From contig JAOBSW010000592.1 in assembly GCA_026214975.1 (NCBI GenBank), positions 1-64,000 on the forward strand: a stretch of 64,000 bases of DNA, given 5' to 3'. The translations under genes were made by a program, and so were the position numbers. Position 1 is the first letter of the stretch. Every line of letters starts with the position of its first letter. The stretch comes from Gentiana macrophylla (taxonomy: Eukaryota > Streptophyta > Magnoliopsida > Gentianales > Gentianaceae). Below the pieces are notes generated by a model, which was given only the letters and a program-made list of their open reading frames with translations, ran no database searches and was not told the origin of the DNA. Below are positions 15,001 through 25,179 of the stretch, one piece after another.

Positions 15001-15764
15001 GAAAAATACAAATTTGAACTCGTTAATATGAAGAAAACATGAATTCGAACTCGTTACCAAAGATAAAACACAAATTTCTACTCGTTATAAAGAAAAACAA
15101 AAATTTCCGGCGATGTCAACTCGTTATCAGAGAAAAAACCTTTTTTCAGCAAGGACAACTCGTTACCAGAGAAAAACACAAATCTGAACTCGTTAATATG
15201 AAGAAAACATGAATTCGAACTTGTTACCAAAGATAAAACACAAATTTCCACTCGTTATAAAGGGAAAACACAAATTTCCGGCGATGTCAACTCGTTATCA
15301 GGCAAAAAACCTTTTTTTCTTCAAGGACAACTCGTTACTAGTGAAAACACAAATTTGAACTCGTTAATATGAAGAAAACATGAATTCGAACTCGTTACCA
15401 AAGATAAAACACAAATTTCTACTCGTTATAAGGTAAAACACAAATTTCGGCGATGTCAACTCGTTATCGTTGAAAAACCAATTTTTTCAGCAAGGACAAC
15501 TCGTTACAGAGTAAAACACAAATCTGAATCGTTAATATGAAGAAAACATGAATTCGAACTCGTTACCAAAGAAAAACACAAATTTCTACTCGTTATAAAG
15601 GAAAACACAAATTTCCGGCGATGTCCACTGTTATATCGAGAGAAAAAACTTTTTTCTTCAAGGACAACTCGTTACGAAAAAACACGAATTTCAACTCGTT
15701 AATATGAAGAAAACATGAATTCGAACTCGTTACCAAAGAAAAAACACAGATTTCTACTCGTTAT
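1..15764. repeat. Satellite array, about 170-bp monomer, about 93 copies
   Basis: Head-to-tail tandem array that fills the window from its first base, so its left end lies outside. A typical monomer has five subunits of about 30, 31, 32, 39 and 38 bp (sum 170), each beginning with ACTCGTTA (usually AACTCGTTA). Three carry an A-rich middle and a CACAAATTT-like end; the fourth ends in the signature GGCGATGTC and the fifth in a T-run followed by CAAGGAC. Monomers differ by point changes and 1-10 bp indels; a few are shortened, for example near 4265-4290 and 10888-10905. Homology stops abruptly at about 15764, inside the fourth subunit. The monomer length is typical of plant centromeric or subtelomeric satellites, but location cannot be decided from sequence. 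Short reading frames across it are by-products of the period and are not genes. Confidence 0.97.
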
Positions 15765-18140
15765 TTCTCCATTGCTTTTCAATTCTCTATCCTCTCTATT
15801 TTTGGCTCAGATTCATATCAACTTGTTGGAGCACCAACTATATTTGGGGCCATAAAGACGGGTAAGATTCCAACTTTGGTTGTAAGATTTCACTCCATTC
15901 ACTATCCAGCTTATAAGAGTAACCTAGATATTCATATCAGTGGTATGCCGATGGTTTGACAGTTTACATTTTTTCTGATGCAAAAAGACAACATTGTTAC
16001 TGCTTTCAATTGCTGAATACTTTTAACACAACAGTTGGTACTTTTCTAGGGTTGCACATAGATCTGGAATGTGCACAACACCGATTCAGGTGACATCGTC
16101 CCAGTTCAAGACGTAGACGGGGTAGATTGGAAGAGAATGAAGACCTAGGATCATGACAGTTAAATCTAAACCACACGACATGCTAACAAGTATTATTGAA
16201 CTTTTTCACAACAGGGAAACAAAGACATGCTCAATTTTCATTGCCAACTATTCCTTCTGCTAGTAGTGGGAGATCTGCTACTCGGGAAGAAGGTTAGGTA
16301 TTTTTACTCAGTTAAACTGAAAATATGTACTTTTAGCAGACAATATAGATAAGCCATATGTTATAGCTACTATCAAGCTTGCATTAAATGTTTGAATAAT
16401 ATTATTTTTAAACTACTCTTTTTGCTAAATTGTAGTTCTTGTATCACCTATGTTTCTGTACCTTTTTCCTTGTGAATAGTTGTTAAGTGACTAAAAAGCA
16501 TACTATTTAAAAGAGATGGAGCCAACAGTATCAAACAATGTTACACTCGCTCAACCATCCAATATAAGTTGTCTTTTGTTCAACAGGATTATCTGCCTAG
16601 ATGTAGCTGCAAATTGTTTGTTTTTTTGTTTATATTCCATTGATGTGATGAAGCTTTAGTGTTTCGGTTATTATTGTCGGTTGTTTGTTAAATTACATTT
16701 TCTCCATAATCAATGGTCTTATACGTTTAGTTACATGGACATAAAATTTGGGAGTAGATGATAAATGTTAAAATGAACCCTGTTCTGACATGTTCGCGTT
16801 GCAGGGGAATGATGTAGTCATGTAGGTTATAGGATAAGAGAAGATGATGGAGGTTGCCCAACTTGCCGATTTTTTTTTTTCATGGAACCCTGTAACATAG
16901 ATGAGTTTTTGCTTTTTAGACAATATCCAAGTGATAAAACAGAGCAGGTTAAAGTTGGTCTTTTACACTAGAAATGAGCAATCTTGGACATTTATTAATA
17001 ATCCTTCTGAAACTGTTTCTGGGACTTTTAGATCATAAGAAATGAAATTAAAAACTGGGTTAAAATCAGCAATGAGACCACTGTTTCTTTTTCATGTACT
17101 TCTCATACGAAAGCTATTGGTCACACTTATTATTATTTTCCTTGGATTGCACAATCAAAGGCACAGGTTCAATCCAAGAGGCTGATCAACATAGAAAGCC
17201 TAAAAACACTTGGCAGTACAAGGAGTTAGGTGCTATTTTGCATCATGTTTAGTGTTTTGTTTCCGCCCAAGTTTGAACTAAGCATGATTGCCTTGTTTTC
17301 TACTTTAACAAGGTTTTGATTTAACTTTACATGCTGCTTTCTTGTGGTATCATGGGCAATTATCACGACTTATGAAATGGTCAGTTGTATGTTCTGTTTT
17401 CACATTGGTGTGGTAAGTATCTCTAATTCTCCTCTGATTTGTCATGTTCCTGGTCATGAACTTTATTTCTCAAATGCGCCCAGTTATAATTCACAACTGT
17501 GGAAACCACTGAACGAGATAAAGTCATTTTGCATGAGAATGTAGATTCATGCCATTGATAGATTAATACATGGAAATGATGTAGTACGGTTCAGTTTGGG
17601 GTTTGATTGTGGAATGTGGGGCCATAATCAAGAATTATATCTCCCATAATATGGTAAGGTTTCTTACTTCTTGAAGTATGCTTTTAAAAATGTTGTAATC
17701 TGTTGCTTCCTTTTTTTTGTTCTAGGTTTGTTCAGATACTTATTTTCCTCCTTTTATATTAAAACAAGTTTGTGAATTCAGTGAATAAGAAACTACTTAG
17801 AAAATAGGGGGAAGGGGCTACAAGGACAAAAAAAATCCAAAATGGGTCCAGCAGGACGTTACTACATGTTGCGTGATTAGCTCTTTTTTTTTTTTCTTTT
17901 CCGTTCTCAAGTCTATGTCATAAAAAAAAAAATCTTTTCCGGCATCGGATGCCATGTTTTCCGGCCGTCTGCAATTGTTGATGCTTTGTCTCGCAAATAC
18001 AAAGAGGGAGTTTGCAATTCCGGCCGTCTGCAATTCCGGCCGATCTATATGGCTACATGGTCTCTTCTCTACTTAGCCGATTTCTTTATTTCTTTCTCTG
18101 CTATAACAATTCCTCTGGACCTTATTGTTGACATATACCA
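15765..18140. other. Non-repetitive flank of the satellite, no gene recognised
   Basis: AT-rich unique-looking sequence without a long open frame. There are T-runs, intron-like stretches and short open pieces (for example 17344-17544) without recognisable motifs. It could be decayed gene or intron sequence. I see no transposon ends here. Confidence 0.5.
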
Positions 18141-18359
18141 ATGGATCAACCACCATCAATAATGGAACGGATCGAGCAAATGAAAAGAGAATTGTTAGAA
18201 TATCCATGGTATATCGAATGGAAGGAGCGAAGAGAAAGAGAATTGGCAGTAAAAGCAGAGGCTTTTTGGAAAGAACAGAAATCAGAGGGTTTGTTTGAAC
18301 CATCACCAGAAAGGAAAAAAAATATAAATCAAGAGATTTATTCGAACGTTCTGATGACG
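18141..18359 (+). CDS. Possible first exon of an unknown charged protein
   Basis: An ATG at 18141 opens a frame of 73 codons that runs into a textbook splice donor, GGTAAGT, at 18360. The open frame would stop only four codons further, so an exon-intron boundary is plausible. The predicted segment begins MDQPPSIMERIEQMKRELLE and is rich in Glu, Lys, Arg and Trp, which suggests a charged helix. I do not recognise a domain. No downstream exon with matching phase was found: the next 450 bp are AT-rich, and the only coding homology beyond is the unrelated ABCC remnant at 18810. It may be the remnant of a gene or a chance frame. Confidence 0.35.
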
Positions 18360-18370
18360 GTAAGTCGATG

Positions 18371-19031
<661 letters not shown>

Positions 19032-19096
19032 TAGAATATTTTCTAACTTCTTATTCAATCTTTTAGGCTCAAAGACAGTAATCTTCAAATCCTTTT

Positions 19097-19133
19097 ATGT
19101 ACCTCTTGTACAAATTTGAATTGACCAATTTTT
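19097..19133. repeat. Direct repeat, copy 2 (partner 18791-18828)
   Basis: Second copy of the ATGTACCTCTTGTACAAATT segment, followed by a diverged T-rich tail. The shorter motif CTTCAAATCCTTTTAT also occurs twice nearby (about 19008 and 19083), which supports a patchwork duplication. Confidence 0.7.
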
Positions 19134-19727
19134 TTATTTTTAGAAGTTAGAACATCTTAGATGGTGTTTTTGTCTGATTCTTGTAACGTGTTTCTTTAAT
19201 CCTTTTTGAATGCTTTTTTCTGTAGGTGTTATAATGGTTAATTTATGATAATATTTCAGTTTCTTGATAATAATCAGGGAGAAGAGGACAAAAACTAAGA
19301 TTTTAGAGCACACAGCTTTTTTTTATTGGATGGGGCATGGCGCTTGCAGTACACCACTGCTCCCGATGCCGTCGTACTTCTCGATGTGGCATCTTGGTTT
19401 CCATTCTTTCAGGTTTGCAGTGACTATTTTACTCTCTCTTCTTTTGTCTCATCCACAATGACCTTAAAATCGAATTGGTTGAATACATATACATTGTACG
19501 TATACTTATTGGCATAAAACAATGTCGTGATACAATCAAATCTCTTTTTAATCAACAAAGGAAAACATGGGGGTGAGGCTATGTTTGAGGCTGTTGGGAT
19601 GATTGCTATCTCGAAAAGCTAACGATCGCCAACTACATCATGTTTCTGTTGAGGTATGGTTTCTTTTTATAACATAGGTTATAGAATAATAGATTACTTC
19701 AAGTAGTCCGTTTGCTACGTCATCAAA
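19134..19727. other. No gene recognised
   Basis: Mixed AT-rich DNA. Overlapping short frames at 19264-19517 show no family motif. A segment at about 19561, GAAAACATGGGGGTGAGGCT, recurs in diverged form at about 20660, on the other side of the hAT MITE. Confidence 0.4.
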
Positions 19728-19735
19728 TTGACAAG

Positions 19736-20231
19736 CGTTGTTCTAAAATCGCCTGGCGATCGTCGCTAGGCGCCGCTTAGGCCCTGGACGATCCCGGGCG
19801 CCCTCGACTTGGCTCTAGGCGATTTTCTAGGCGCCCAGTGTGTCTTTGGGTGATTTTCTGGCGCTCCTGGACCCTTCTAGGCGCTCCTAGACCCTTCTGG
19901 GCGCCCCTAGGCCCTTCTAGGCGCTCCTAGGCCCTCCTAGGCGCTCCTAGGCCCTTCTAGGCTATTAGGGTTCCATCTGGGCAAACATCAAGGTTTCCCA
20001 AGTGTTTAGACAAGAAAGAGGCATAAAACCCTAAAACCTCCTTAAAACCCTAAACCCCCTCGTAAAAACCCTAAACCCCCGTAAAACCTAAAACCCCCAT
20101 AAAACCCTAAAACACCCTGTAAAAACCCTAAATCCCCGTAAAACCCTTAAAACCCTAAAATCGCCTAGCGCGCCTAGGCCCTAGGCGCCCAGAGCGTGCA
20201 TCGAGGTCGCCTAGCGAGTTTTAGAACATTG
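19736..20231. mobile_element. hAT-type MITE, 496 bp, with internal minisatellites
   Basis: The element is flanked by an 8-bp target duplication TTGACAAG (19728-19735 and 20232-20239), the size expected of hAT insertions. Its ends are imperfect inverted repeats: the left end CGTTGTTCTAAAATCGCC pairs with the reverse complement of the right end, CAATGTTCTAAAACTCGC. It encodes no transposase. The left half holds a GC-rich array of about 20-bp units built on TAGGCGCTCC and AGGCCCTTCT (about 19820-19965). The right half holds units of roughly 20 bp containing AAACCCTAAA (about 20025-20158), which resemble the plant telomere repeat. Confidence 0.85.
20025..20158. repeat. Telomere-like minisatellite inside the hAT MITE
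   Basis: Seven or eight degenerate units of about 17-21 bp with the core AAACCCTAAA followed by CCCC and GTAAAA. The core matches the plant telomere unit CCCTAAA, but the unit is longer and includes a C-run, so it is not a simple interstitial telomere block. Confidence 0.8.
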
Positions 20232-20239
20232 TTGACAAG

Positions 20240-21055
20240 TTCAAGTCTCTGCAATCAATGCTCTATTTTCTGTGTTTAACTATAGTTGGATGCATCACAC
20301 ATATTCATCCTGAATAACTATAGTTTAGCCTCTAATATTCCAGTTGATCACTCACACACTGTCTCGAATTTTTCTTGTATCGAATGTGTAGAAAGAGCAA
20401 TGGATCACAAGCTATACTGCTTGCTTTGAGGTATGAACTCTAAAAAAAGTTTGTGTGTCTTAGACGATGATTTTGCCGTATTCTCCTATCAATCTTGTAG
20501 TTTCTTTTCGATACGACAAAAGATATTACGGTCCTATCGTGGTCACACTATCCATCTTCAGTATGTAATTTAGGCTTTGTTCTCTTCATGTTACATTGTC
20601 AAAACATTGTGTTGTTCATTATTCTGTTACAATGGCTCTAGTGTTCTTTCCGTACAAAGGAAAACATGGGGTGAGGCTTGTTCGAGGCTGTACGAATGAT
20701 TACGAACAGAGGATGCCGTAAAAGTAGCATTGGGTAAATTGACGTCTCGAAGAATGTCTTGAGATATATTAGAGGCTTCTAACGATTAATACAGTTAGTG
20801 GTTTATCTATCTTACGGATTAACGAAACGATGAATGTTTTATTAGACTATGTTTTGATGATGCAATGAGTTACGGTATTTTGGAGATTTGTAGTTGTATG
20901 ACTCTATGGTAGAAAAGATTTCAATGGTTGTAGGATACTATTATTGATTAATATAATACTAGTTTAATGTGTCTGTATTATTATTATTAAATTAATGTAA
21001 TAGTACTAGTTTTGTATTATTATTGTTATTAATTAATATTAATAATAATATTATT

Positions 21056-21060
<5 letters not shown>
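20240..21060. other. No gene recognised; AT-rich towards the end
   Basis: Contains the second copy of GAAAACATGGGGTGAGGCT (about 20660) and short frames with stops. From about 20930 the sequence becomes strongly AT-rich. Confidence 0.4.
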
Positions 21061-21096
<36 letters not shown>

Positions 21097-21097
21097 T
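21061..21097. repeat. TAA microsatellite
   Basis: About 12 TAA units within a longer A/T-only stretch of roughly 21040-21120. Confidence 0.9.
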
Positions 21098-21122
21098 TTG
21101 ATTTTTATTTTATTAATTTTTA

Positions 21123-21545
21123 TTAATAATTTTTTATAAAAGGAATATTTCTTGTGACTAAGTGTTTGTCAAGAATAAGTGTATAAAGGGAAAATGTGTT
21201 TATCCTTTGTGACAAATATGATTTGGTGACAAAGTTTTGAGTGTTTTGTGACAATGGTTTGTGTTTTGTGACAATGTTTTCATTACTTGAGAAGTTTTCT
21301 GGTGACAAGTACTAAAAATTTATCATTAAAGATTTGGAAGCTCTGGTGACAACTATAGAGGTTCGTCATTAGAGAATATGTTTTGGTGACGAATGTAAAG
21401 CTTGTCAAGACAGAACCCTTTAGCGAGGCTACTTAGCTAACCAACGCCGTGAAAAAAAAAATCGTCACGGATGCTTTTCCTCACGAAAAGCAGCACTTTT
21501 CACGACGAATTTTTTCATCATGAGAAAGACTTTTTTTTTGTAGTG
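21123..21545 (-). mobile_element. Terminal part of a CACTA-like DNA transposon
   Basis: Read on the minus strand, the segment starting at 21545 begins CACTACAAAAAAAAAG, the terminal motif of plant CACTA (En/Spm) elements. It is followed by a subterminal region with many copies of a TTGTCAC or TCGTCAC motif (GTGACAA or GTGACGA on the plus strand, at least eight between 21150 and 21395). Such repeats are the transposase-binding sites of CACTA elements. The opposite end was not found, so the extent to the left is uncertain and only one terminus is claimed. Confidence 0.55.
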
Positions 21546-21882
21546 CACGTATGGGTCAAAGATGATATCATACAAACATTATATCTCAGTATATACATCA
21601 ACCAATACATCAAAAATACCATAAATACCTCTAAAACACACTTAATGGACCCCAGATGACCGGGAACAACCGGCTTAGCGCAAGCAACCCACTAGTACGA
21701 CGCTAGCATAGAAGCTTGGGGACACACCACTTCAGCACAACAACTTCCTAGGTAGTTGCTCTACGGTTTTGCTACTCCAATTGTTCAGAAACCATAAAAA
21801 TCGGACTGCATCCTTTATCTTCTTCGCTCCACATCCCTTAAACACATTCATATTTCATCCGGCCTATCAAGCCCTCTCTTCT
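21546..21882 (+). repeat. Repeat F, copy 1, left part (Copia-derived)
   Basis: The last 60 bp, containing CATCCCTTAAACACATTCA, match 46485-46515. The match resumes at 36303 on the other side of element A, then at 38065 after the solo LTR. Together these pieces form a broken copy of the sequence at 46319-46791, which encodes a decayed Copia RNase H. The first 250 bp show nothing recognisable. Confidence 0.6.
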
Positions 21883-22181
21883 TGATGAATTCACCAAGAA
21901 ATCAATAACAAGAAACTATATAGTAGAAAACTGAAACATGAACTTGTTATTTCATCAATGAAGAAGAAGAAAAAATTGTACAATTGAAGCTTATGTTGCA
22001 CGAAATATTATGAACTAACTTAACTTCAGCTCTGCACTTTGGCACCTTATATACTAGTGTTTTAGGCAGTTACAATGTGACTTGACTTAACTGATTGCTA
22101 ACTGACTTTCTAATAGATTAACTAACTCCTCAGCTTCTGGAATAATGTAGTGATTTCATCTTGTGATGTAATGCTGCAACA
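21883..22181 (-). repeat. 3' LTR of element A (299 bp)
   Basis: Homologous along its whole length to 36006-36297. It ends TG...CA on the minus strand, with the PPT directly to its right and the CTTCT duplication to its left. Confidence 0.9.
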
Positions 22182-22195
22182 CCCCCTCTCAAGAT
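22182..22195 (-). promoter_or_regulatory. Polypurine tract of element A
   Basis: Reads CTTGAGAGGGGG on the minus strand, ending exactly at the LTR start TGTTGCAGC. This is the expected plus-strand primer for reverse transcription. Confidence 0.85.
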
Positions 22196-22710
22196 GAAAT
22201 TACTTGACCTTGTATCTGTTGAATAGAGGATAAAAGGAAAGGTCGGTGGGAATTATGACTCGTGCAAATTTGCACGGGAGCATCCAAAATTTGGACGGAG
22301 TCGTCCAATTTGAACGGGTTTCAACCACACTGACCTTTCCAATCAATGCTTGTTTTGACTAGCCATGTTGTCCAGTCGATGTCATATGTCATAGGGGTCA
22401 TTAGGGTTCAGGTTGTATCGTCATGGAGTCAGGGGCACGTCTTTTCACGTGGAGGTCGTGACAAATTTTCACGGGAGCGTCCAAAATTTGGACGGGATCG
22501 TCCGATTTGGACGGTCATAACTCACCACCACTTGACGTGTGGACCCAACGATAGCGACCACACATGACATCCTCATTCTGACACTATACATATTCAATCC
22601 CGCCTCATTCTCTCAATATATACTATGAGACATCCCCTATATTCATGTAAGAACAAACAAATTGTTCAGTCAAAATATCCATACAAATACATTTGTTTCT
22701 TTGCTTCCAT
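22196..22710. other. Non-coding part of element A with repeated palindromes
   Basis: Two diverged direct copies of a block of about 58 bp lie at about 22261-22318 and 22457-22514, 196 bp apart. Each contains short palindromes such as CGTGCAAATTTGCACG and GTCCAAAATTTGGAC. No gene is visible before 22711. Confidence 0.75.
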
Positions 22711-23750
22711 CTCAATGTCTAACTCGGATTATATATTCCGAGAACATATCTTCTTCTTCCTTCAATTCCAGCTTCCCTTGCAATAGTTCTCTTTCTTTTT
22801 CAAGTTCATCTATTGTCTCTTCAAGAAAACATTTCGCTGCATTAAGATCAAAACATTCTTGGACTAGACACCGGTTTTCATCGAAATGTCTAACTCGGAT
22901 TATCTATTCCTTCTTTACATGGACCCGCATGCCCATGTGTTTGATAACGACGGCAGGGAAGATGCGTCCAATGACGATTAGACACTCTTAACTAGGTTTC
23001 CTGATGAAGGGATAGACATTATTTCTAGGCAAACTGGATTGGTAGAGCTGTAGTTGAGAGAGGAGGTTATCGTGGGATAGTCTGCCTACACTCTTGAGAG
23101 ACAGATTACTCATAATTGGGTGGTCTAGTTTCGCAAACACCCCCGACGGAACGGTGAGTATGAATCGGTCTATCGTTCGTGAGTACTATGCAATTCTTGA
23201 GAGTGGGAGACTTTGGAGGAGGACTGCAATCACACCGCGAAGACTGTGAGGCATTTCCGTCAATTTGGATGTGGGTTGGATCAACCGCTACTATGGTCTT
23301 CCAGAAGTCCCAGACGGTGAAGAATTTTTCAGGTATCATCCTAGGATTGTGCTGGACAATGGGATGGATTTGATGTTTGAACTAGCTGATGCATTTGGTA
23401 GGACTCACCTTTGGGGTCCTAACGAAATGACAAATGATGGTTTGGTTGAATATATTCTTGAAAGATTAAATGCCGAGTGGGTACGTGTCATGCTTATGTT
23501 TCTTGCGAATCGCGTCCACGGTACCATACATCACGTTCAACCAAACTTGGATATGTACATCCTTGCATACACAGTTTTATATCATCAAGTTAACGTGGGA
23601 AGATACATCGTGGATAGGGTTAACAGGATAGCGAGGGGGAGACATGGTGATAGTTATATCTTTTTCCCATTTCTTATCACGGCTATTGCCAGAAGCTTTG
23701 GGGTACCGGAAAATGACACGGATGACATTGTTTGGCAAACCCCACCTATC
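22711..23750 (+). pseudogene. Plant transposon protein-like ORF, antisense to element A
   Basis: The plus strand carries two copies of a start-like segment, ATGTCTAACTCGGATTAT (about 22714 and 22887, 173 bp apart). Then follow broken frames with stops, and an open frame at about 23265-23750 that includes GWINRYYGLPEVPDGEEF, an EWVRVMLMFL helix and YHQVNVGRYIVDRV. The order (ER/NW motif, RG..V..DVGWIN.YYGLP, W...L, INVG-like motif) matches the large family annotated as putative plant transposon protein, often found near LTR elements. The open frame runs into a donor-like CGTATGT at 23750. Stops and frame changes between 22980 and 23265 break it. Its biochemical role is unknown. Confidence 0.6.
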
Positions 23751-23756
23751 GTATGT

Positions 23757-23945
23757 AATGATCACCCTTGGTTTATTTAAGCGTCATCTTATTGTTATTT
23801 CAATGTATCAATACTCTTTCTTTTTATGTTTGTAAGCCCCGTATGTAAGCCAGTGTATCATTACTTCTTTCCTTTTATGATCACCCTTGGTTTATTTAAG
23901 CGTCATCTTATTGTTATCTCAATGTATCACTGATTCTTTTATGTT
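23757..23945. repeat. Tandem duplication of about 121 bp
   Basis: The segment ATGATCACCCTTGGTTTATT at about 23757 recurs at about 23878 with its following 50 bp nearly unchanged. Confidence 0.8.
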
Positions 23946-24290
23946 TACTTTCCTTTATTATATAGTCTATTCATCTTCTTCTTCAATCAATAAAAGAGGC
24001 ACAATATTTATTTCTTATTATTAATGTAGTTAATTTGAACAGCTTCGAGCCAAAATATGTAGTTTATTATTGTTTTAATTATATTCATAATCTTCGAAAT
24101 GATAATAATTAACCACTATACGTTTAATATACAAATTAAATATTGTGACGGAATACGGCACAATTTGGATGGAGCGTCGATAGGAAATGATAAGTAGTCA
24201 AAGCAAACCTAGTTTAGAACATAAAAAGAAAGAGTAATGATACATTGGCTTACATACGGGGCTTACAAACTTAAAAAGAAAGAGTAATGA
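23809..24290. repeat. Inverted repeat with arms of about 57 bp
   Basis: The arm at about 23809-23868 (including GTAAGCCCCGTATGTAAGCC) is the reverse complement, with few mismatches, of 24231-24290. The loop is about 360 bp of AT-rich DNA. It could be a fold-back MITE; no clear target duplication was identified. Confidence 0.75.
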
Positions 24291-24331
24291 AATAATTAGA
24301 AACAACAAATAGAAAAAATTGAACAGTAATA

Positions 24332-24846
24332 TGATCGAGTCCTGAATCAAACTGATGAACAAACGGGTCTTTCTTACTCTAGGATTATACAGAGAATAGT
24401 AGTTATTTTTCTTATGGACTGAACTTCCTGAATAAGCTGCCTATGTATCCAAGTATATGCTTGGAATCAAGTCCAACCGTAGTTCAGGCGGTTACTGGTG
24501 ATAATGGGGCTAATGGGCGGTTATATCAACCCCCCACGCCTCACGTTCAGTCATGACTGCTCTTTACTCAGATGAGTATGTCCTCGATCTGCCTCATCTG
24601 GTCAGGGACCTGCCCTGGCCTGGCCAGCCTTCTTCTTCTTGTCAGGGACCTCCCCTGATCAGCTTTTTCCTTCCGGTCGAGAGACCGCCCCGCCTGGTCG
24701 GCGCCTTCTTCTTACTGGTCGTGGACTGCCGCTTCGATTAGCCTTCCTCCGGTCTGGTGGAACCAGATCGGGTATAGTTCTATCCTGTTTTGTCGGTTCG
24801 CTTCGTCCTGTTTGACATGTGGGCTGATCCGGGTCACGCCCAATCA
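24332..24846 (-). repeat. 3' LTR of element B (515 bp)
   Basis: Matches 33392-33976, apart from an internal GC-rich region where the right copy carries about 70 bp more. Confidence 0.93.
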
Positions 24847-24860
24847 AAGCCCCCCAGATC
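24847..24860 (-). promoter_or_regulatory. Polypurine tract of element B
   Basis: Reads GATCTGGGGGGCTT on the minus strand, abutting the LTR start. Confidence 0.85.
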
Positions 24861-25179
24861 TTATTCGATCAGGCCTGGCCTTTAAAATAGATTAAGATAT
24901 GAAATTTAAAATCGCTCCACGTGTACCATCCAGATGGCCTCTCTAACCCTGCCTCGGTTAACTCAAACGTCACCATAATTGCACACGCTTTGTCACTTCA
25001 ATCAATGCGTAGCCCAAGTGTCCCATCCCTTGGTTAAAGGCTGTTAAATCCATCGGATTTTGCAAGCATCCATCATTATTTAAAGATCTGAGACATCCAA
25101 TTTGGCGAGATCCGCTCCTCAATTAACAAGTAAGTCCTTCATCTTCATGTAGTAAAAATTCATTCTTTTTTTGCTCCTT

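Noticed and set aside
1..15764. CRISPR-like reading of the regularly spaced ACTCGTTA motif
   Set aside because: The sequence between the motifs is itself repeated in every monomer, so there are no unique spacers; the context is a plant genome.
18073..18306. Minus-strand frame opposite the possible exon at 18141
   Set aside because: A shadow frame, hydrophobic because it is antisense to a charged coding-like segment.
20025..20158. True interstitial telomere block
   Set aside because: The CCCTAAA cores are embedded in longer 17-21 bp units and lie inside a MITE with intact ends, so a telomere fusion is not needed.
24553..24847. Frames inside the left LTR of element B
   Set aside because: GC-rich LTR repeat sequence; similar frames recur in the right LTR and none shows a domain.
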